This document shows, piece after piece, positions 13,438 through 22,019 of a DNA stretch of 64,000 bases. This DNA comes from Streptomyces rubradiris (GTDB lineage Bacteria > Actinomycetota > Actinomycetes > Streptomycetales > Streptomycetaceae): positions 2,108,001 through 2,172,000 of the forward strand of contig NZ_BNEA01000015.1 of assembly GCF_016860525.1 (NCBI RefSeq), written 5' to 3'. Under the pieces are notes generated by a model, which saw nothing but the letters and a program-made list of their open reading frames with translations, did no database searches and had not been told where the DNA came from. A program made the position numbers and the translations under genes. Position 1 is the stretch's first letter. Each line of letters begins with the position of its first letter.

Positions 13438-15478
13438 TCCCCGACGGCTCCTTGGCCCGTTCCACGGCCGGGCCCCGGCGGACCGCGCCCGGGGCGTTCC
13501 ACTCCTGGCGCTTGCGGGCGCGGGCGCGGGCGGCCTCGGAGGAGGCGAGCTGGTAGGGGACGGAGGTGACCATCACGCCGGGGGTGAAGAGCAGGCGGCC
13601 CTTCAGGCGCAGGGCGCTCTGGTTGTGCAGCAGGTGCTCGTACCAGTGGCCGACCACGTACTCGGGGATGATCACGGAGATCGCGTCGCGCGGAGACTCC
13701 TTGCGCAGGCTCTTGACGTACTCGATCACCGGGCGGGTGATCTCCCGGTACGGCGAGTCCAGCACCTTCAGCGGTACGTCGATCCTGCGCCGCTCCCACT
13801 CCTCGCGCAGTGCCTTGGTCTCGGCCGGGTCGACGTTGACGGTCAGCGCCTCCAGGGTGTCCGAGCGCATCAGCTTGGCGTAGGCGAGGGCGCGCAGCGT
13901 GGGCCGGTGGATCTTGGAGATGAGGACGACGGAGTGCACCCGGGAGGGGCGGACCATGTCGTCGCTCGGGCCCTCGGGCGCGGCGATCTCCTCGGCGACC
14001 CGGTCGTAGTGCTTCCGGATCGCGGTCATCGTCGCGTAGAAGATGCACATGCCGAGCAGGGCCACCCAGGCGCCGTGCGTGAACTTGGTGACCAGCACGA
14101 CCACCAGCACCAGGCCGGTGAAGAAGGCGCCGAACGCGTTGATCGCGCGGGAGCGGATCATGTGGCTGCGCTTGGCCGGGTCCTTCTCGGTGGCGAGGTG
14201 GCGGTTCCAGTGCCGGACCATGCCGGTCTGGCTGAGCGTGAAGGACACGAACACGCCGACGATGTACAGCTGGATCAGGCGGGTGGAGTCGGCGCCGTAG
14301 ATGAACACCAGCAGCATGGCCGCGCCGGCGAGCAGCACGATGCCGTTGGAGAAGGCGAGCCGGTCGCCGCGGGTGTGCAGCTGGCGCGGCAGGTAGCGGT
14401 CCTGGGCGAGGATCGAGCCGAGCAGCGGGAAGCCGTTGTACGCGGTGTTGGCGGCCAGGAACAGCACCAGCGCGGTGGCGGCGGCGAGCAGGATGAACAG
14501 GAAGCTGCCCTTGCCGAAGACCGCCTCGGCGACCTGCGAGATCACCGGGTTCTGGACGTAGTCGGGGCCGACCGGGACGCCGTGGTGCAGCAGGTCGGTG
14601 GCCGGGGTCTCGGCCATGCGGACCTTCGTCGTCATCGCGAGGGCGATGATGCCGCAGAACATGGTGACGGCGAGCAGGCCCATCATCGCGAGCGTGGTCG
14701 CCGCGTTCTTCGACTTGGGCTTGCGAAAGGCCGGGACCCCGTTGGAGATCGCCTCGACGCCGGTGAGGGCCGCGCAGCCGGAGGAGAAGGCGCGCAGCAG
14801 CAGGAAGACCAGCGCGAAGCCGGCGAGGCCCTGGTGCTCGGCCTTGATGTGGTAGTCGGCCGTGGGGGCGCGCATGGTGTCGCCGAGGACCAGGCCCCGG
14901 AAGGCGCCCCAGAGGATCATGATGAAGACGCCGCCGACGAACACGTACGTCGGGATCGCGAAGAGCTTGCCGGACTCCTTCACGCCGCGCAGGTTCATCA
15001 GCGTCAGCAGCACGATCACGGCGACCGCGCAGAGCACCTTGTGCTCGACGACGAAGGGGACCGCGGAGCCGAGGTTCTCGATGCCGGAGGAGATGGAGAC
15101 GGCGACGGTCAGGACGTAGTCCACCAGCAGGGCGCTGGCCACGGTGAGCCCGGCCTGGGGGCCGAGGTTGGTGGTGGCGACCTCGTAGTCGCCGCCGCCG
15201 CTCGGGTAGGCGTGCACGTTCTGCCGGTAGGAGGCGACCACGGTGAACATCAGCACGACGACCGCGACGGCGATCCAGGGGCTGAAGTGGTACGCCGACA
15301 CGCCCGCGATGGACAGGACCAGCAGGACCTCCCCCGGCGCGTAGGCGACGGAGGACAGCGGGTCGGAGGCGAAGACGGGGAGTGCGATGCGCTTCGGCAG
15401 GAGGGTTTCCCCCAGCCGGTCACTGCGCAGTGCGCGCCCGATCAGGATCCGTTTGGGCACGTCGGTCAGTTTGGACAC
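13430..15478 (-). CDS. APC-superfamily permease of the KimA type, probable potassium importer
   Basis: A 682-residue membrane protein starting at GTG 15478 (VSKLTDVPKRILIGRALRSD). About twelve membrane segments precede a cytoplasmic tail of ~170 residues. Conserved stretches DPLSSVAYAPGEVLLVLSI, YPSGGGDYEVATTNLG, FSSGCAALTGVEAISNGVPA and the tail segment LLHNQSALRLKGRL match Bacillus subtilis KimA (YdaO), a proton-coupled potassium importer that functions as a dimer. It is often annotated only as an amino-acid permease. It is divergent from two TrkA-type genes and close to kdpED, which supports a potassium role. No ydaO riboswitch is visible in its leader. Substrate is inferred. Confidence 0.8.
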   Translation of the reverse strand: MSKLTDVPKRILIGRALRSDRLGETLLPKRIALPVFASDPLSSVAYAPGEVLLVLSIAGVSAYHFSPWIAVAVVVLMFTVVASYRQNVHAYPSGGGDYEVATTNLGPQAGLTVASALLVDYVLTVAVSISSGIENLGSAVPFVVEHKVLCAVAVIVLLTLMNLRGVKESGKLFAIPTYVFVGGVFIMILWGAFRGLVLGDTMRAPTADYHIKAEHQGLAGFALVFLLLRAFSSGCAALTGVEAISNGVPAFRKPKSKNAATTLAMMGLLAVTMFCGIIALAMTTKVRMAETPATDLLHHGVPVGPDYVQNPVISQVAEAVFGKGSFLFILLAAATALVLFLAANTAYNGFPLLGSILAQDRYLPRQLHTRGDRLAFSNGIVLLAGAAMLLVFIYGADSTRLIQLYIVGVFVSFTLSQTGMVRHWNRHLATEKDPAKRSHMIRSRAINAFGAFFTGLVLVVVLVTKFTHGAWVALLGMCIFYATMTAIRKHYDRVAEEIAAPEGPSDDMVRPSRVHSVVLISKIHRPTLRALAYAKLMRSDTLEALTVNVDPAETKALREEWERRRIDVPLKVLDSPYREITRPVIEYVKSLRKESPRDAISVIIPEYVVGHWYEHLLHNQSALRLKGRLLFTPGVMVTSVPYQLASSEAARARARKRQEWNAPGAVRRGPAVERAKEPSGKD

Positions 15479-15860
15479 GAGAGAGGATCGTAAGCCTTCG
15501 AACTGGCACCCGCCCACCCGGCGTGCTGTATCTGCCTCACGAGTGAAATCGGGGGCGCGCGGAACTTCGGAATCCGTGGTGGCGGGTGCCCGCCGCGCCT
15601 GGGCGCAAACGCCGCCTGTCGTCGCGCGCCGGGGCGTGCCCGCGCGCGTCCGCGGTGCCGATCCGGACACCGCCGGTCCCCTCCGGCCTCGGAATCCAGA
15701 CGTCGCGGGCGTGCTCAGGATCACTCGCCGTGTCACTCGCCGGCGGCCCGCTCCGTGCCGGGCGGGGGGTACGGAGCGCGTGGCGCCCGTGTGTAGCTTT
15801 GGGCCTCTGTCTGAGACCCTGATGCTTGAGCAGTAACTTTTGGACACCGGAAGGACGGTC
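15479..15860. other. Divergent promoter region between the permease and trkA genes
   Basis: This 382-bp spacer must hold both promoters. I see no riboswitch signature and no clear -35/-10 pair. GGAAGGA at about 15849-15855 is the ribosome site of the plus-strand gene. Confidence 0.5.
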
Positions 15861-16532
15861 GTGCACATCGTCATCATGGGCTGCGGAAGAGTGGGTTCCG
15901 CTCTTGCCCAGACCCTGGAGCAACAGGGCCACACGGTCGCCGTGATCGACCAGGACCCCACCGCCTTCCGCCGGCTGGGCCCGGGCTTCGGGGGCCGCCG
16001 GGTCACCGGCGTCGGCTTCGACCAGGACACCCTGCGCGAGGCGGGCATCGAGGAGGCCGGCGCCTTCGCCGCGGTCTCCAGCGGTGACAACTCCAACATC
16101 ATCTCCGCGCGGGTGGCCCGCGAGATGTTCGGCGTGGAGAACGTGGCGGCCCGCATCTACGACCCCCGGCGCGCCGAGGTCTACCAGCGGCTGGGCATCC
16201 CCACCGTGGCCACGGTCCGCTGGACCGCCGACCAGATGCTGCGCCGGCTGCTGCCCTCGGGCGCCGAGCCGCTGTGGCGCGACCCCACCGGCGGGGTGCA
16301 GCTCGCCGAGGTGCACGCCTCCCCGAAGTGGGTCGGCCACAAGATCAGCAAGCTCCAGGAGGAGACGGGCGTCCGGGTGGCGTTCCTGACCCGGCTGGGC
16401 GAGGCGGTCCTGCCCACCTCCCAGACGGTGCTGCAGGAGGGCGACCTCGTGCACGTGATGATGCGGACGGACGACGTGGACAAGGTCGAGGCGGCGTTCG
16501 CCGGGGGCCCGGAAGAGGAGGGCGGTCACTGA
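15861..16532 (+). CDS. TrkA/RCK-type potassium uptake regulatory protein (first copy)
   Basis: A 223-residue cytoplasmic protein; GTG 15861 is preferred because GGAAGGA precedes it and the Rossmann strand VHIVIMGCGRVGSALAQTLE starts at once. RCK_N occupies residues ~1-120 with the GxGxxG nucleotide motif and an acidic end of strand two (VAVIDQDP). RCK_C follows: VQLAEVHASPKWVGHKISKL and VLQEGDLVHVMMR. Such proteins gate potassium channels or transporters in response to NAD(H), ATP or c-di-AMP. It overlaps the next trkA gene by one base, so the two are translationally coupled and probably form a hetero-assembly. No membrane Trk/Ktr partner is in the window. Confidence 0.87.
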   Translation: MHIVIMGCGRVGSALAQTLEQQGHTVAVIDQDPTAFRRLGPGFGGRRVTGVGFDQDTLREAGIEEAGAFAAVSSGDNSNIISARVAREMFGVENVAARIYDPRRAEVYQRLGIPTVATVRWTADQMLRRLLPSGAEPLWRDPTGGVQLAEVHASPKWVGHKISKLQEETGVRVAFLTRLGEAVLPTSQTVLQEGDLVHVMMRTDDVDKVEAAFAGGPEEEGGH

Positions 16533-17200
16533 TGAGGGTCGCCATTGCCGGGGCCGGCGCGGTCGGCCGCTCGATCGCGGGCGAGCTGCTGGAGAACGGC
16601 CACGAGGTCCTGCTGATCGACAAGGCGCCGACCGCCATCTCGGTCGAGCGCGTCCCGCAGGCGGAGTGGCTGCTCGCCGACGCCTGTGAGATCACCTCCC
16701 TGGACGAGGCGGCGCTCCAGCGCTGCAACGTCGTGATCGCCGCGACCGGCGACGACAAGGTGAACCTGGTCGTCTCGCTGCTGGCGAAGACCGAGTACGG
16801 CGTCCCGCGCGTCGTCGCCCGGGTGAACAACCCCAAGAACGAGTGGCTGTTCAACGAGGCATGGGGCGTGGACGTGGCCGTCTCCACCCCGCGGCTGATG
16901 TCCGCCCTGGTCGAGGAGGCGGTGAGCGTGGGCGACCTGGTCCGGCTGCTGCGCTTCAGCCACGGCGACGCCAACCTGGTGGAGCTGACCCTGCCGGAGG
17001 AGTCGGCCCTGGCCGGCACTCAGGTGGGGGACGTGGAGTGGCCGCAGGACACCTCCCTGGTCACGATCATCCGCGGCACCCGGGTGCTGACCCCTTCCAA
17101 GGAGGACTCCCTGGAGCCGGGTGACGAGCTGCTGTTCGTGGCCGCCCAGGCCCGGGAGGAGCAGCTGGAGGAACTGCTGTCGGTGCGGCGCGAGAGCTGA
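16532..17200 (+). CDS. TrkA/RCK-type potassium uptake regulatory protein (second copy)
   Basis: A 222-residue paralogue of the preceding gene, starting at ATG 16532 in a TGATG overlap. RCK_N shows MRVAIAGAGAVGRSIAGELL and VLLIDKAP; ATGDDKVNLVVSLLAKTEYG and PRVVARVNNPKNEWLF are standard TrkA core motifs. RCK_C ends with LTPSKEDSLEPGDELLFVA. The pair resembles the actinobacterial CeoB/CeoC arrangement. The likely partner is a potassium transporter elsewhere or the KimA-like permease across the divergent promoter; the latter is an inference from position. Confidence 0.87.
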   Translation: MRVAIAGAGAVGRSIAGELLENGHEVLLIDKAPTAISVERVPQAEWLLADACEITSLDEAALQRCNVVIAATGDDKVNLVVSLLAKTEYGVPRVVARVNNPKNEWLFNEAWGVDVAVSTPRLMSALVEEAVSVGDLVRLLRFSHGDANLVELTLPEESALAGTQVGDVEWPQDTSLVTIIRGTRVLTPSKEDSLEPGDELLFVAAQAREEQLEELLSVRRES

Positions 17201-17212
17201 GCCCAGGCACGC

Positions 17213-17247
17213 GGAGGGGCGCCCTTGGTGACAAGGGCGCCCCTCTC
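17213..17247. terminator. Bidirectional terminator hairpin
   Basis: GAGGGGCGCCCTTG and CAAGGGCGCCCCTC form a 14-bp perfect stem with a GTGA loop. It lies between the trkA pair and the convergent DUF3159 gene. Confidence 0.85.
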
Positions 17248-17263
17248 GTCGTACGACGGCCGC

Positions 17264-18049
17264 TCACGCCTCCCGGCGGTGCCGCCCCGCGTTCGGCTCA
17301 CCGGTCTCAACGGTCTCGGCGGCGAGGGCCGCCTCGCGCGCCTTCTCGGCCTGCTCCGCCTTCTCCTGGGCCTCCATCTCCGCGAACACGTCGATGGGCG
17401 CGGGTGCCTTCGCCAGGAAGACCCAGGTCAGCCAGACCGCGAGCAGGAACGGCGGGATCTTCAGGGCGACCAGGACCCAGCCGAGCTGGGTGGTGTCGGC
17501 CCACCAGTACAGCGGGAAGAGGATCGCGCACTTGGCGAGCAGGATCAGGCCCCAGGCCCAGCTGGCCTTGGTGTACGCCTTCTTGCGGCCCGGGTTGCGG
17601 GTGCGCCAGGAGAGGTTCTCCTTGAAGACCGGGCCCAGGATGAGGCCGATCAGGGGGACCCCGGCGAGGGCGGTGACGATGTACGCCACGGCCAGGCCGA
17701 GCGTGTAGAGCATGCCGGGGAGGTAGAAGTCCTTGGCGTTGCCGGTGAACATCGCGAAGACGACGCCGAAGGCCACCCCGAAGACGCCGCTGAAGGCGTG
17801 CTTGACGGTGTCCCGCATGGCCAGCCGGACCACGACCAGCACCAGGGAGACCGCCAGCGCGGCGATCGCGGACAGGTGCAGGTCCTTGTTGATCGTGAAG
17901 ATCGCGACGAAGAGCAGGCCCGGCACGACCGTCTCGACCATGCCGCGGACCCCGCCGAAGGCCTCGAAGAGCGCCGCCTCGGTCACCGCGCGGGCGTCTT
18001 GGGGCTGAGTCTGGTCGGTGTCTTCGGTCGGCTTGTCGAGGGACGTCAC
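17264..18049 (-). CDS. DUF3159 membrane protein
   Basis: A 261-residue protein with about six predicted membrane segments between residues 40 and 220, a short acidic N-terminus (TEDTDQTQPQ) and a charged C-terminal helix rich in Glu, Ala and Lys. The stretch ALFEAFGGVRGMVETVVPGL is typical of the DUF3159 family, which is conserved in actinobacteria and without known function. It begins 3 bp after the stop of the OB-fold gene and is probably co-transcribed with it. Nothing in the sequence shows a substrate. Its position next to potassium genes may be coincidental. Confidence 0.82.
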   Translation of the reverse strand: MTSLDKPTEDTDQTQPQDARAVTEAALFEAFGGVRGMVETVVPGLLFVAIFTINKDLHLSAIAALAVSLVLVVVRLAMRDTVKHAFSGVFGVAFGVVFAMFTGNAKDFYLPGMLYTLGLAVAYIVTALAGVPLIGLILGPVFKENLSWRTRNPGRKKAYTKASWAWGLILLAKCAILFPLYWWADTTQLGWVLVALKIPPFLLAVWLTWVFLAKAPAPIDVFAEMEAQEKAEQAEKAREAALAAETVETGEPNAGRHRREA

Positions 18050-18052
18050 CGG

Positions 18053-18451
18053 CTACTCCCGTCCGAGGGGTCGCAGTTCGTATTTCGGGTTGAACAGCAC
18101 CCGGCGGCCCCGGCTCATCGAGATCCGGCCCGATGCGATCAGCTTGCGCCCCGGTTCTATCCCGACGATGGAACGCCTGCCGAGCCACACGACGTCCAGG
18201 GCGGCGGAGCCGTCGAAGAGTTCGGCCTCCAGGGCCGGGACTCCGGCGCGCGGGCGCAGGGTGACCGTGCGCAAGGTACCAGTTACGGTGACGATCTGCC
18301 GGTCGTGGCAGTCGCCTATCTTGATGCAGCCTGCCGTCTCGGCGTCTTCGCGCAGCTCCTCGGACTCCAGGTCCTCCTGCGACGAGGAGAGCCGGTCGAG
18401 CATGCGCCGGAACCGGCCGGCCGGCTTTTCGGAACGAGGGACAGCAGTCAT
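18053..18451 (-). CDS. OB-fold nucleic-acid-binding domain protein
   Basis: A 132-residue protein from ATG 18451. After a charged N-terminal helix (LDRLSSSQEDLESEELRED) the rest is one OB fold: IVTVTGTLRTVTLRPRAGVP, LEAELFDGSAALDVVWLGR and LIASGRISMSRGRRVLFNPK, the same layout as the tRNA-anticodon/RecG-type OB domain. Single-stranded nucleic acid binding is the expected activity, but no partner is known to me. It is the first gene of a two-gene unit with the DUF3159 protein and lies 60 bp from the end of kdpE. Confidence 0.8.
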   Translation of the reverse strand: MTAVPRSEKPAGRFRRMLDRLSSSQEDLESEELREDAETAGCIKIGDCHDRQIVTVTGTLRTVTLRPRAGVPALEAELFDGSAALDVVWLGRRSIVGIEPGRKLIASGRISMSRGRRVLFNPKYELRPLGRE

Positions 18452-18510
18452 ATGTGAAGCGTACCGGGGCCGCCGACAGGGCCGACAGGGCGCTGAGAGC
18501 GCCCGCCGGC

Positions 18511-19197
18511 TCACTTCTCGAACCGGTATCCCATGCCCGGCTCCGTGATGAAGTGCCTCGGATGCGACGGGTCGGCCTCCAGCTTGCGGCGCAGCTGGGC
18601 CATGTACACCCGCAGGTAGTTGGTCTCGGTGCCGTACGACGGCCCCCACACCTCCTGCAGCAGCTGCTTCTGGCCGACGAGGCGGCCGGTGTTGCGCACC
18701 AGCACCTCCAGCAGGTGCCACTCGGTCGGGGTGAGCCGGACGTCCTTGCCGTCGCGGTGGACCTTCTTCGCGGCGAGGTCGACGGTGAAGCCCTCGGTCT
18801 CCACGGTCGTCAGGCCGTCCTCGCCCGACCCGGCCGGCTCGGCCCGGCGCACCGCGGCCCGCAGCCGGGCCAGCAGCTCGTCCATGCCGAACGGCTTGGT
18901 CACGTAGTCGTCGGCGCCCGCGTCCAGCGCCTCCACCTTCTCGTCCGAGGAGTGCCGGGCGGACAGCACCAGGATCGGCACCCGGGTCCAGCCGCGCAGG
19001 CCCCGGATCACCTCCACGCCGTCCATGTCGGGCAGGCCCAGGTCGAGGACGACCACGTCGGGGTGGCGGGAGGCGGCGAGTTCGAGCGCGGCCCTGCCGT
19101 CGGGGGCAGCGTCCACCTCGTACGCGCGTGCCTTGAGGTTGATCACGAGGGCGCGCACGATCTGCGGCTCGTCGTCGACCACGAGCACCCGGGTCAT
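18511..19197 (-). CDS. kdpE: KdpE response regulator
   Basis: A 228-residue OmpR/PhoB-type regulator. The receiver domain (1-120) has the acidic pocket VVDDE, phosphoacceptor D52 in VVVLDLGLPDMDG, T/S in LVLSARHSS and K in YVTKPFG. The winged-helix DNA-binding domain ends TETNYLRVYMAQLRRKLEAD then the YRF wing. It overlaps the kdpD stop in an ATGA junction, so it is translated from the kdpD message. KdpE normally activates kdpFABC under potassium limitation. That operon is not in this window, so its target lies elsewhere. Confidence 0.92.
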   Translation of the reverse strand: MTRVLVVDDEPQIVRALVINLKARAYEVDAAPDGRAALELAASRHPDVVVLDLGLPDMDGVEVIRGLRGWTRVPILVLSARHSSDEKVEALDAGADDYVTKPFGMDELLARLRAAVRRAEPAGSGEDGLTTVETEGFTVDLAAKKVHRDGKDVRLTPTEWHLLEVLVRNTGRLVGQKQLLQEVWGPSYGTETNYLRVYMAQLRRKLEADPSHPRHFITEPGMGYRFEK

Positions 19198-21749
19198 ATG
19201 GTGTGCCTTTCCGGTTCGGTACGAAACTCCGCGGCGGGGAGCGGCTCGGGGCGCGGGCCCGCCGCGCACAGGCTCAGCACCATGGTGAGCCCGCCGCCCG
19301 GCGTGTCCTCCGCGGTGAGGGTGCCGCCCATGGCCTCGGCGAAGCCCCGGGCGACCGCGAGGCCGAGCCCGACGCCGGCGCCGCGCGGAGCGTCGCCGTA
19401 GCGCTGGAAGGGCTCGAAGATCCGCTCCTTGGCCTCGTCCGGCACGCCCGGGCCGCGGTCCACCACGCGCACCTCGACCCGGTCGGCGATGGCGCTCGCG
19501 GCCACCAGGACGCGCCGCCCGGGTGGACTGTACTTGACGGCGTTCTCGACCAGGTTGGCCACCGACCGCTCCAGCAGCCCGGGGTCCACGGCGACCATCG
19601 GCAGCGTCTCGGGCACGTCCAGGTCGACGCTGTCCTCGGGCACGCCGCCCAGGGCCATCGGTACGACCTCGTCCACGTCGATCTCGCGGATCAGCGGCGT
19701 CACCGTGCCGGTCTGGAGGCGGGACATGTCGAGGAGGTTGCCCACCAGGTGGTCGAGCCGGTCGGCGCCCTCCTCGATGCCCTTCAGCAGCTCGGCCTGG
19801 TCCTCCTCGGACCAGGCCACGTCGTCGGAGCGCAGGGAGGTCACGGCGGCCTTGATGCCGGCCAGCGGGGTGCGCAGATCGTGGCTGACGGCGGCCAGCA
19901 GGGCGGTGCGGATGCGGTTGCCCTCGGCGAGCGCGCGGGCCTGGTCGGCCTCCTCCTGGAGGCGCCGGCGCTCCAGGACCACGGCGGCCTGGGCGGCGAA
20001 GGCGGCCAGCACCCGGCGGTCCGCGGCGGGCAGCACCCGGCCGGTGAGCGCGAGCGCCATGTGGTCGCCGACGGGCATGTCCACGTCGGCGTCCTCGGGG
20101 CGCTCCAGCGGCGGCCCGAAACCGGCCCGGCCCGCGCAGGTCCAGGGCGCCACGTCGCTCTCCCGCTCCAGCAGCGCGGCGGACTCCATGGCGAAGGTCT
20201 CGCGGACCCGTTCCAGCAGCTCCTCCAGGCTGGTCTCGCCGCGCAGCACGTTGCCGGCGAGGAAGGAGAGGATCTCCGACTCGGCACGCAGCCGGGCCGC
20301 CTGGTCGGTGCGCCGCGCGGCGAGGTCCACCACCGAGGCGACCGACATGCCCACCCCGAAGAAGATCGCGATGGCGACGATGTTCTTGGGGTCGGCGACG
20401 GTCAGCCGGTGCAGCGGCGGGGTGTAGAAGTAGTTCAGCAGCAGCGAGCCGAAGGCCGCCGAGGCCAGCGCGGGCAGCAGGCCGCCGAGCAGGGCCGCGG
20501 CCACGGTGACGGCCAGGAACAGCAGCATGTCGTTGGCGAGGCCGAGGCCGACGGTGTTCAGGCCGAGCGCGAGGACGACGGGGCCGGCCACTCCGACCGC
20601 CCAGCCCCACAGGATCCGGGCCCGGCCGAGCCGGCCGCCGCGGGCCACGGGCAGTCCCCGGCCCTTGGCGACCTCCTCGTGGGTGACGATGTGCACGTCC
20701 AGGTCGGGGCCGGAGTCGCGGGCGACCGTGGCGCCGACGCCGGGCCCGAAGACGTACTGCCAGGCCTTGCGGCGCGAGGAGCCCAGCACGATCTGGGTGG
20801 CGTTCACCCCGCGCGCGAAGTCGAGCAGCGCGGCCGGTATGTCGTCGCCGACCACGTGGTGGAACGTTCCGCCGAGGTCCTCCACGAGCGTGCGCTGGAC
20901 GGCCAGCTCCTTCGGGGAGGCCGAGGTCAGCCCGTCGCTGCGGGCGATGTAGACGGCCATGACCTCGCCGCCGGCGCCCTTCTCGGCGAGCCGGGCGGCC
21001 CGGCGGATGAGGGTGCGTCCCTCGGGGCCGCCGGTCAGACCCACCACGATCCGCTCCCGGGAGCCCCATATCGCCGAGACCCGGTGCTCGCTGCGGTACT
21101 CGTTCAGGTACTCGTCGACCCGGTCGGCCACCCACAGCAGCGCCAGCTCGCGCAGGGCGGTCAGATTGCCGGGCCGGAAGTAGTTGGACAGGGCCGCGTC
21201 GACCTTGTCCGGCGCGTATATGTTGCCGTGCGCCATGCGGCGGCGCAGCGCCTGCGGGGACATGTCGACCAGCTCGATCTGGTCGGCCCGGCGTACGACC
21301 TCGTCGGGGACGGTCTCGCGCTGGCGCACCCCGGTGATCGACTCCACGATGTCGCCGAGTGATTCCAGGTGCTGGATGTTGACGGTGGAGACGACGTCGA
21401 TACCGGCGGCCAGCAGCTCCTCCACGTCCTGCCAGCGCTTGGCGTTGCGGGAGCCCGGGACGTTGGTGTGGGCCAGCTCGTCCACGAGGGCGACGGCGGG
21501 GTCCCGGCGCAGCACGGCGTCCACGTCCATCTCCTCGAAGACGGCGCCCCGGTACTCCAGCCTCCTGCGCGGCACCTGCTCCAGGCCGTGCAGCAGCACC
21601 TCGGTGCGCGGCCTGCCGTGGTGCTCGACGAACGCCACCACACAGTCCGTGCCCCGCTCGGTACGGCGGTGTCCCTCAGCCAGCATGGCGTAGGTCTTGC
21701 CCACGCCCGGTGCCGCACCGAGGTAGATCCGAAGCGTGCCGCGTCCCAT
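19194..21749 (-). CDS. kdpD: KdpD sensor histidine kinase
   Basis: 851 residues from ATG 21749. The N-terminal KdpD domain has the Walker A loop GAAPGVGKTYAML (about residues 11-23) and LVDELAHTNVPGSRNAKRW. A USP-like domain follows (IVVGLTGGPEGRTLIRRAA), and c-di-AMP binding to this region is known in other KdpD proteins. Four membrane segments (DUF4118) lie at about 400-490, then a GAF-like part. The H box is VSHDLRTPLAGIKAAV and the ATPase has ENAVKYSP and GVGLGLAVARG. It senses low potassium or turgor and phosphorylates KdpE. No kdpFABC genes adjoin. In-frame sequence upstream of 21749 is not conserved, which sets the start. Confidence 0.92.
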   Translation of the reverse strand: MGRGTLRIYLGAAPGVGKTYAMLAEGHRRTERGTDCVVAFVEHHGRPRTEVLLHGLEQVPRRRLEYRGAVFEEMDVDAVLRRDPAVALVDELAHTNVPGSRNAKRWQDVEELLAAGIDVVSTVNIQHLESLGDIVESITGVRQRETVPDEVVRRADQIELVDMSPQALRRRMAHGNIYAPDKVDAALSNYFRPGNLTALRELALLWVADRVDEYLNEYRSEHRVSAIWGSRERIVVGLTGGPEGRTLIRRAARLAEKGAGGEVMAVYIARSDGLTSASPKELAVQRTLVEDLGGTFHHVVGDDIPAALLDFARGVNATQIVLGSSRRKAWQYVFGPGVGATVARDSGPDLDVHIVTHEEVAKGRGLPVARGGRLGRARILWGWAVGVAGPVVLALGLNTVGLGLANDMLLFLAVTVAAALLGGLLPALASAAFGSLLLNYFYTPPLHRLTVADPKNIVAIAIFFGVGMSVASVVDLAARRTDQAARLRAESEILSFLAGNVLRGETSLEELLERVRETFAMESAALLERESDVAPWTCAGRAGFGPPLERPEDADVDMPVGDHMALALTGRVLPAADRRVLAAFAAQAAVVLERRRLQEEADQARALAEGNRIRTALLAAVSHDLRTPLAGIKAAVTSLRSDDVAWSEEDQAELLKGIEEGADRLDHLVGNLLDMSRLQTGTVTPLIREIDVDEVVPMALGGVPEDSVDLDVPETLPMVAVDPGLLERSVANLVENAVKYSPPGRRVLVAASAIADRVEVRVVDRGPGVPDEAKERIFEPFQRYGDAPRGAGVGLGLAVARGFAEAMGGTLTAEDTPGGGLTMVLSLCAAGPRPEPLPAAEFRTEPERHTI

Positions 21750-21860
21750 GCCCACATTGTCTTTCCGTGCCCGAAGTCTGCGCAGCGTCGACCTTACGGC
21801 CGCCCGGCTCGGTGATCCGGCCCGGAGGGACGAGCGGGGGGCAACTTTGACGCAACCCTG

Positions 21861-21935
21861 ACGAGGCGCGCCCCGAAGGGGCGCGGGGAACTGCGCGAGC
21901 AACCAAGACGAACCCGCACCCGGCAACGGACAGGC
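21861..21935. repeat. Streptomyces interspersed intergenic repeat (GGGGCGCGGGGAACTGCGCGA type)
   Basis: GCGCCCCGAAGGGGCGCG forms a compact palindrome and is followed by GGGAACTGCGCGAGCAACCA and a GACGAACCCGCACCCGG tail. The same unit is scattered through many Streptomyces intergenic regions. It carries no gene. Confidence 0.65.
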
Positions 21936-21962
21936 ACCCAGCCGACGCGACCCCGCAAAAAA

Positions 21963-21993
21963 CGGGCCGCACCCTTCGAAGGCACGGCCCGTA
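21963..21993 (-). terminator. Rho-independent terminator of the DUF3710-dut unit
   Basis: The outer arms ACGGGCCG and CGGCCCGT plus an inner CCTT/AAGG pair form a hairpin. On the minus strand it is followed by a T run (the AAAAAA at about 21957 on the plus strand), just past the DUF3710 stop. Confidence 0.75.
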
Positions 21994-22019
21994 CATCCCT
22001 GCTGAACCCAGCGGAGCGT

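Noticed and set aside
11780..15493. A 1237-codon frame antisense to the methyltransferase and permease genes
   Set aside because: A GC-bias shadow: the opposite strand holds two well-conserved families. Similar long antisense frames at 19203-21362, 61086-63110 and 40146-43520 were rejected for the same reason.
15479..15860. A possible c-di-AMP riboswitch upstream of the KimA-like permease
   Set aside because: The ydaO signature segments seen at 45690-45830 are absent here on either strand.
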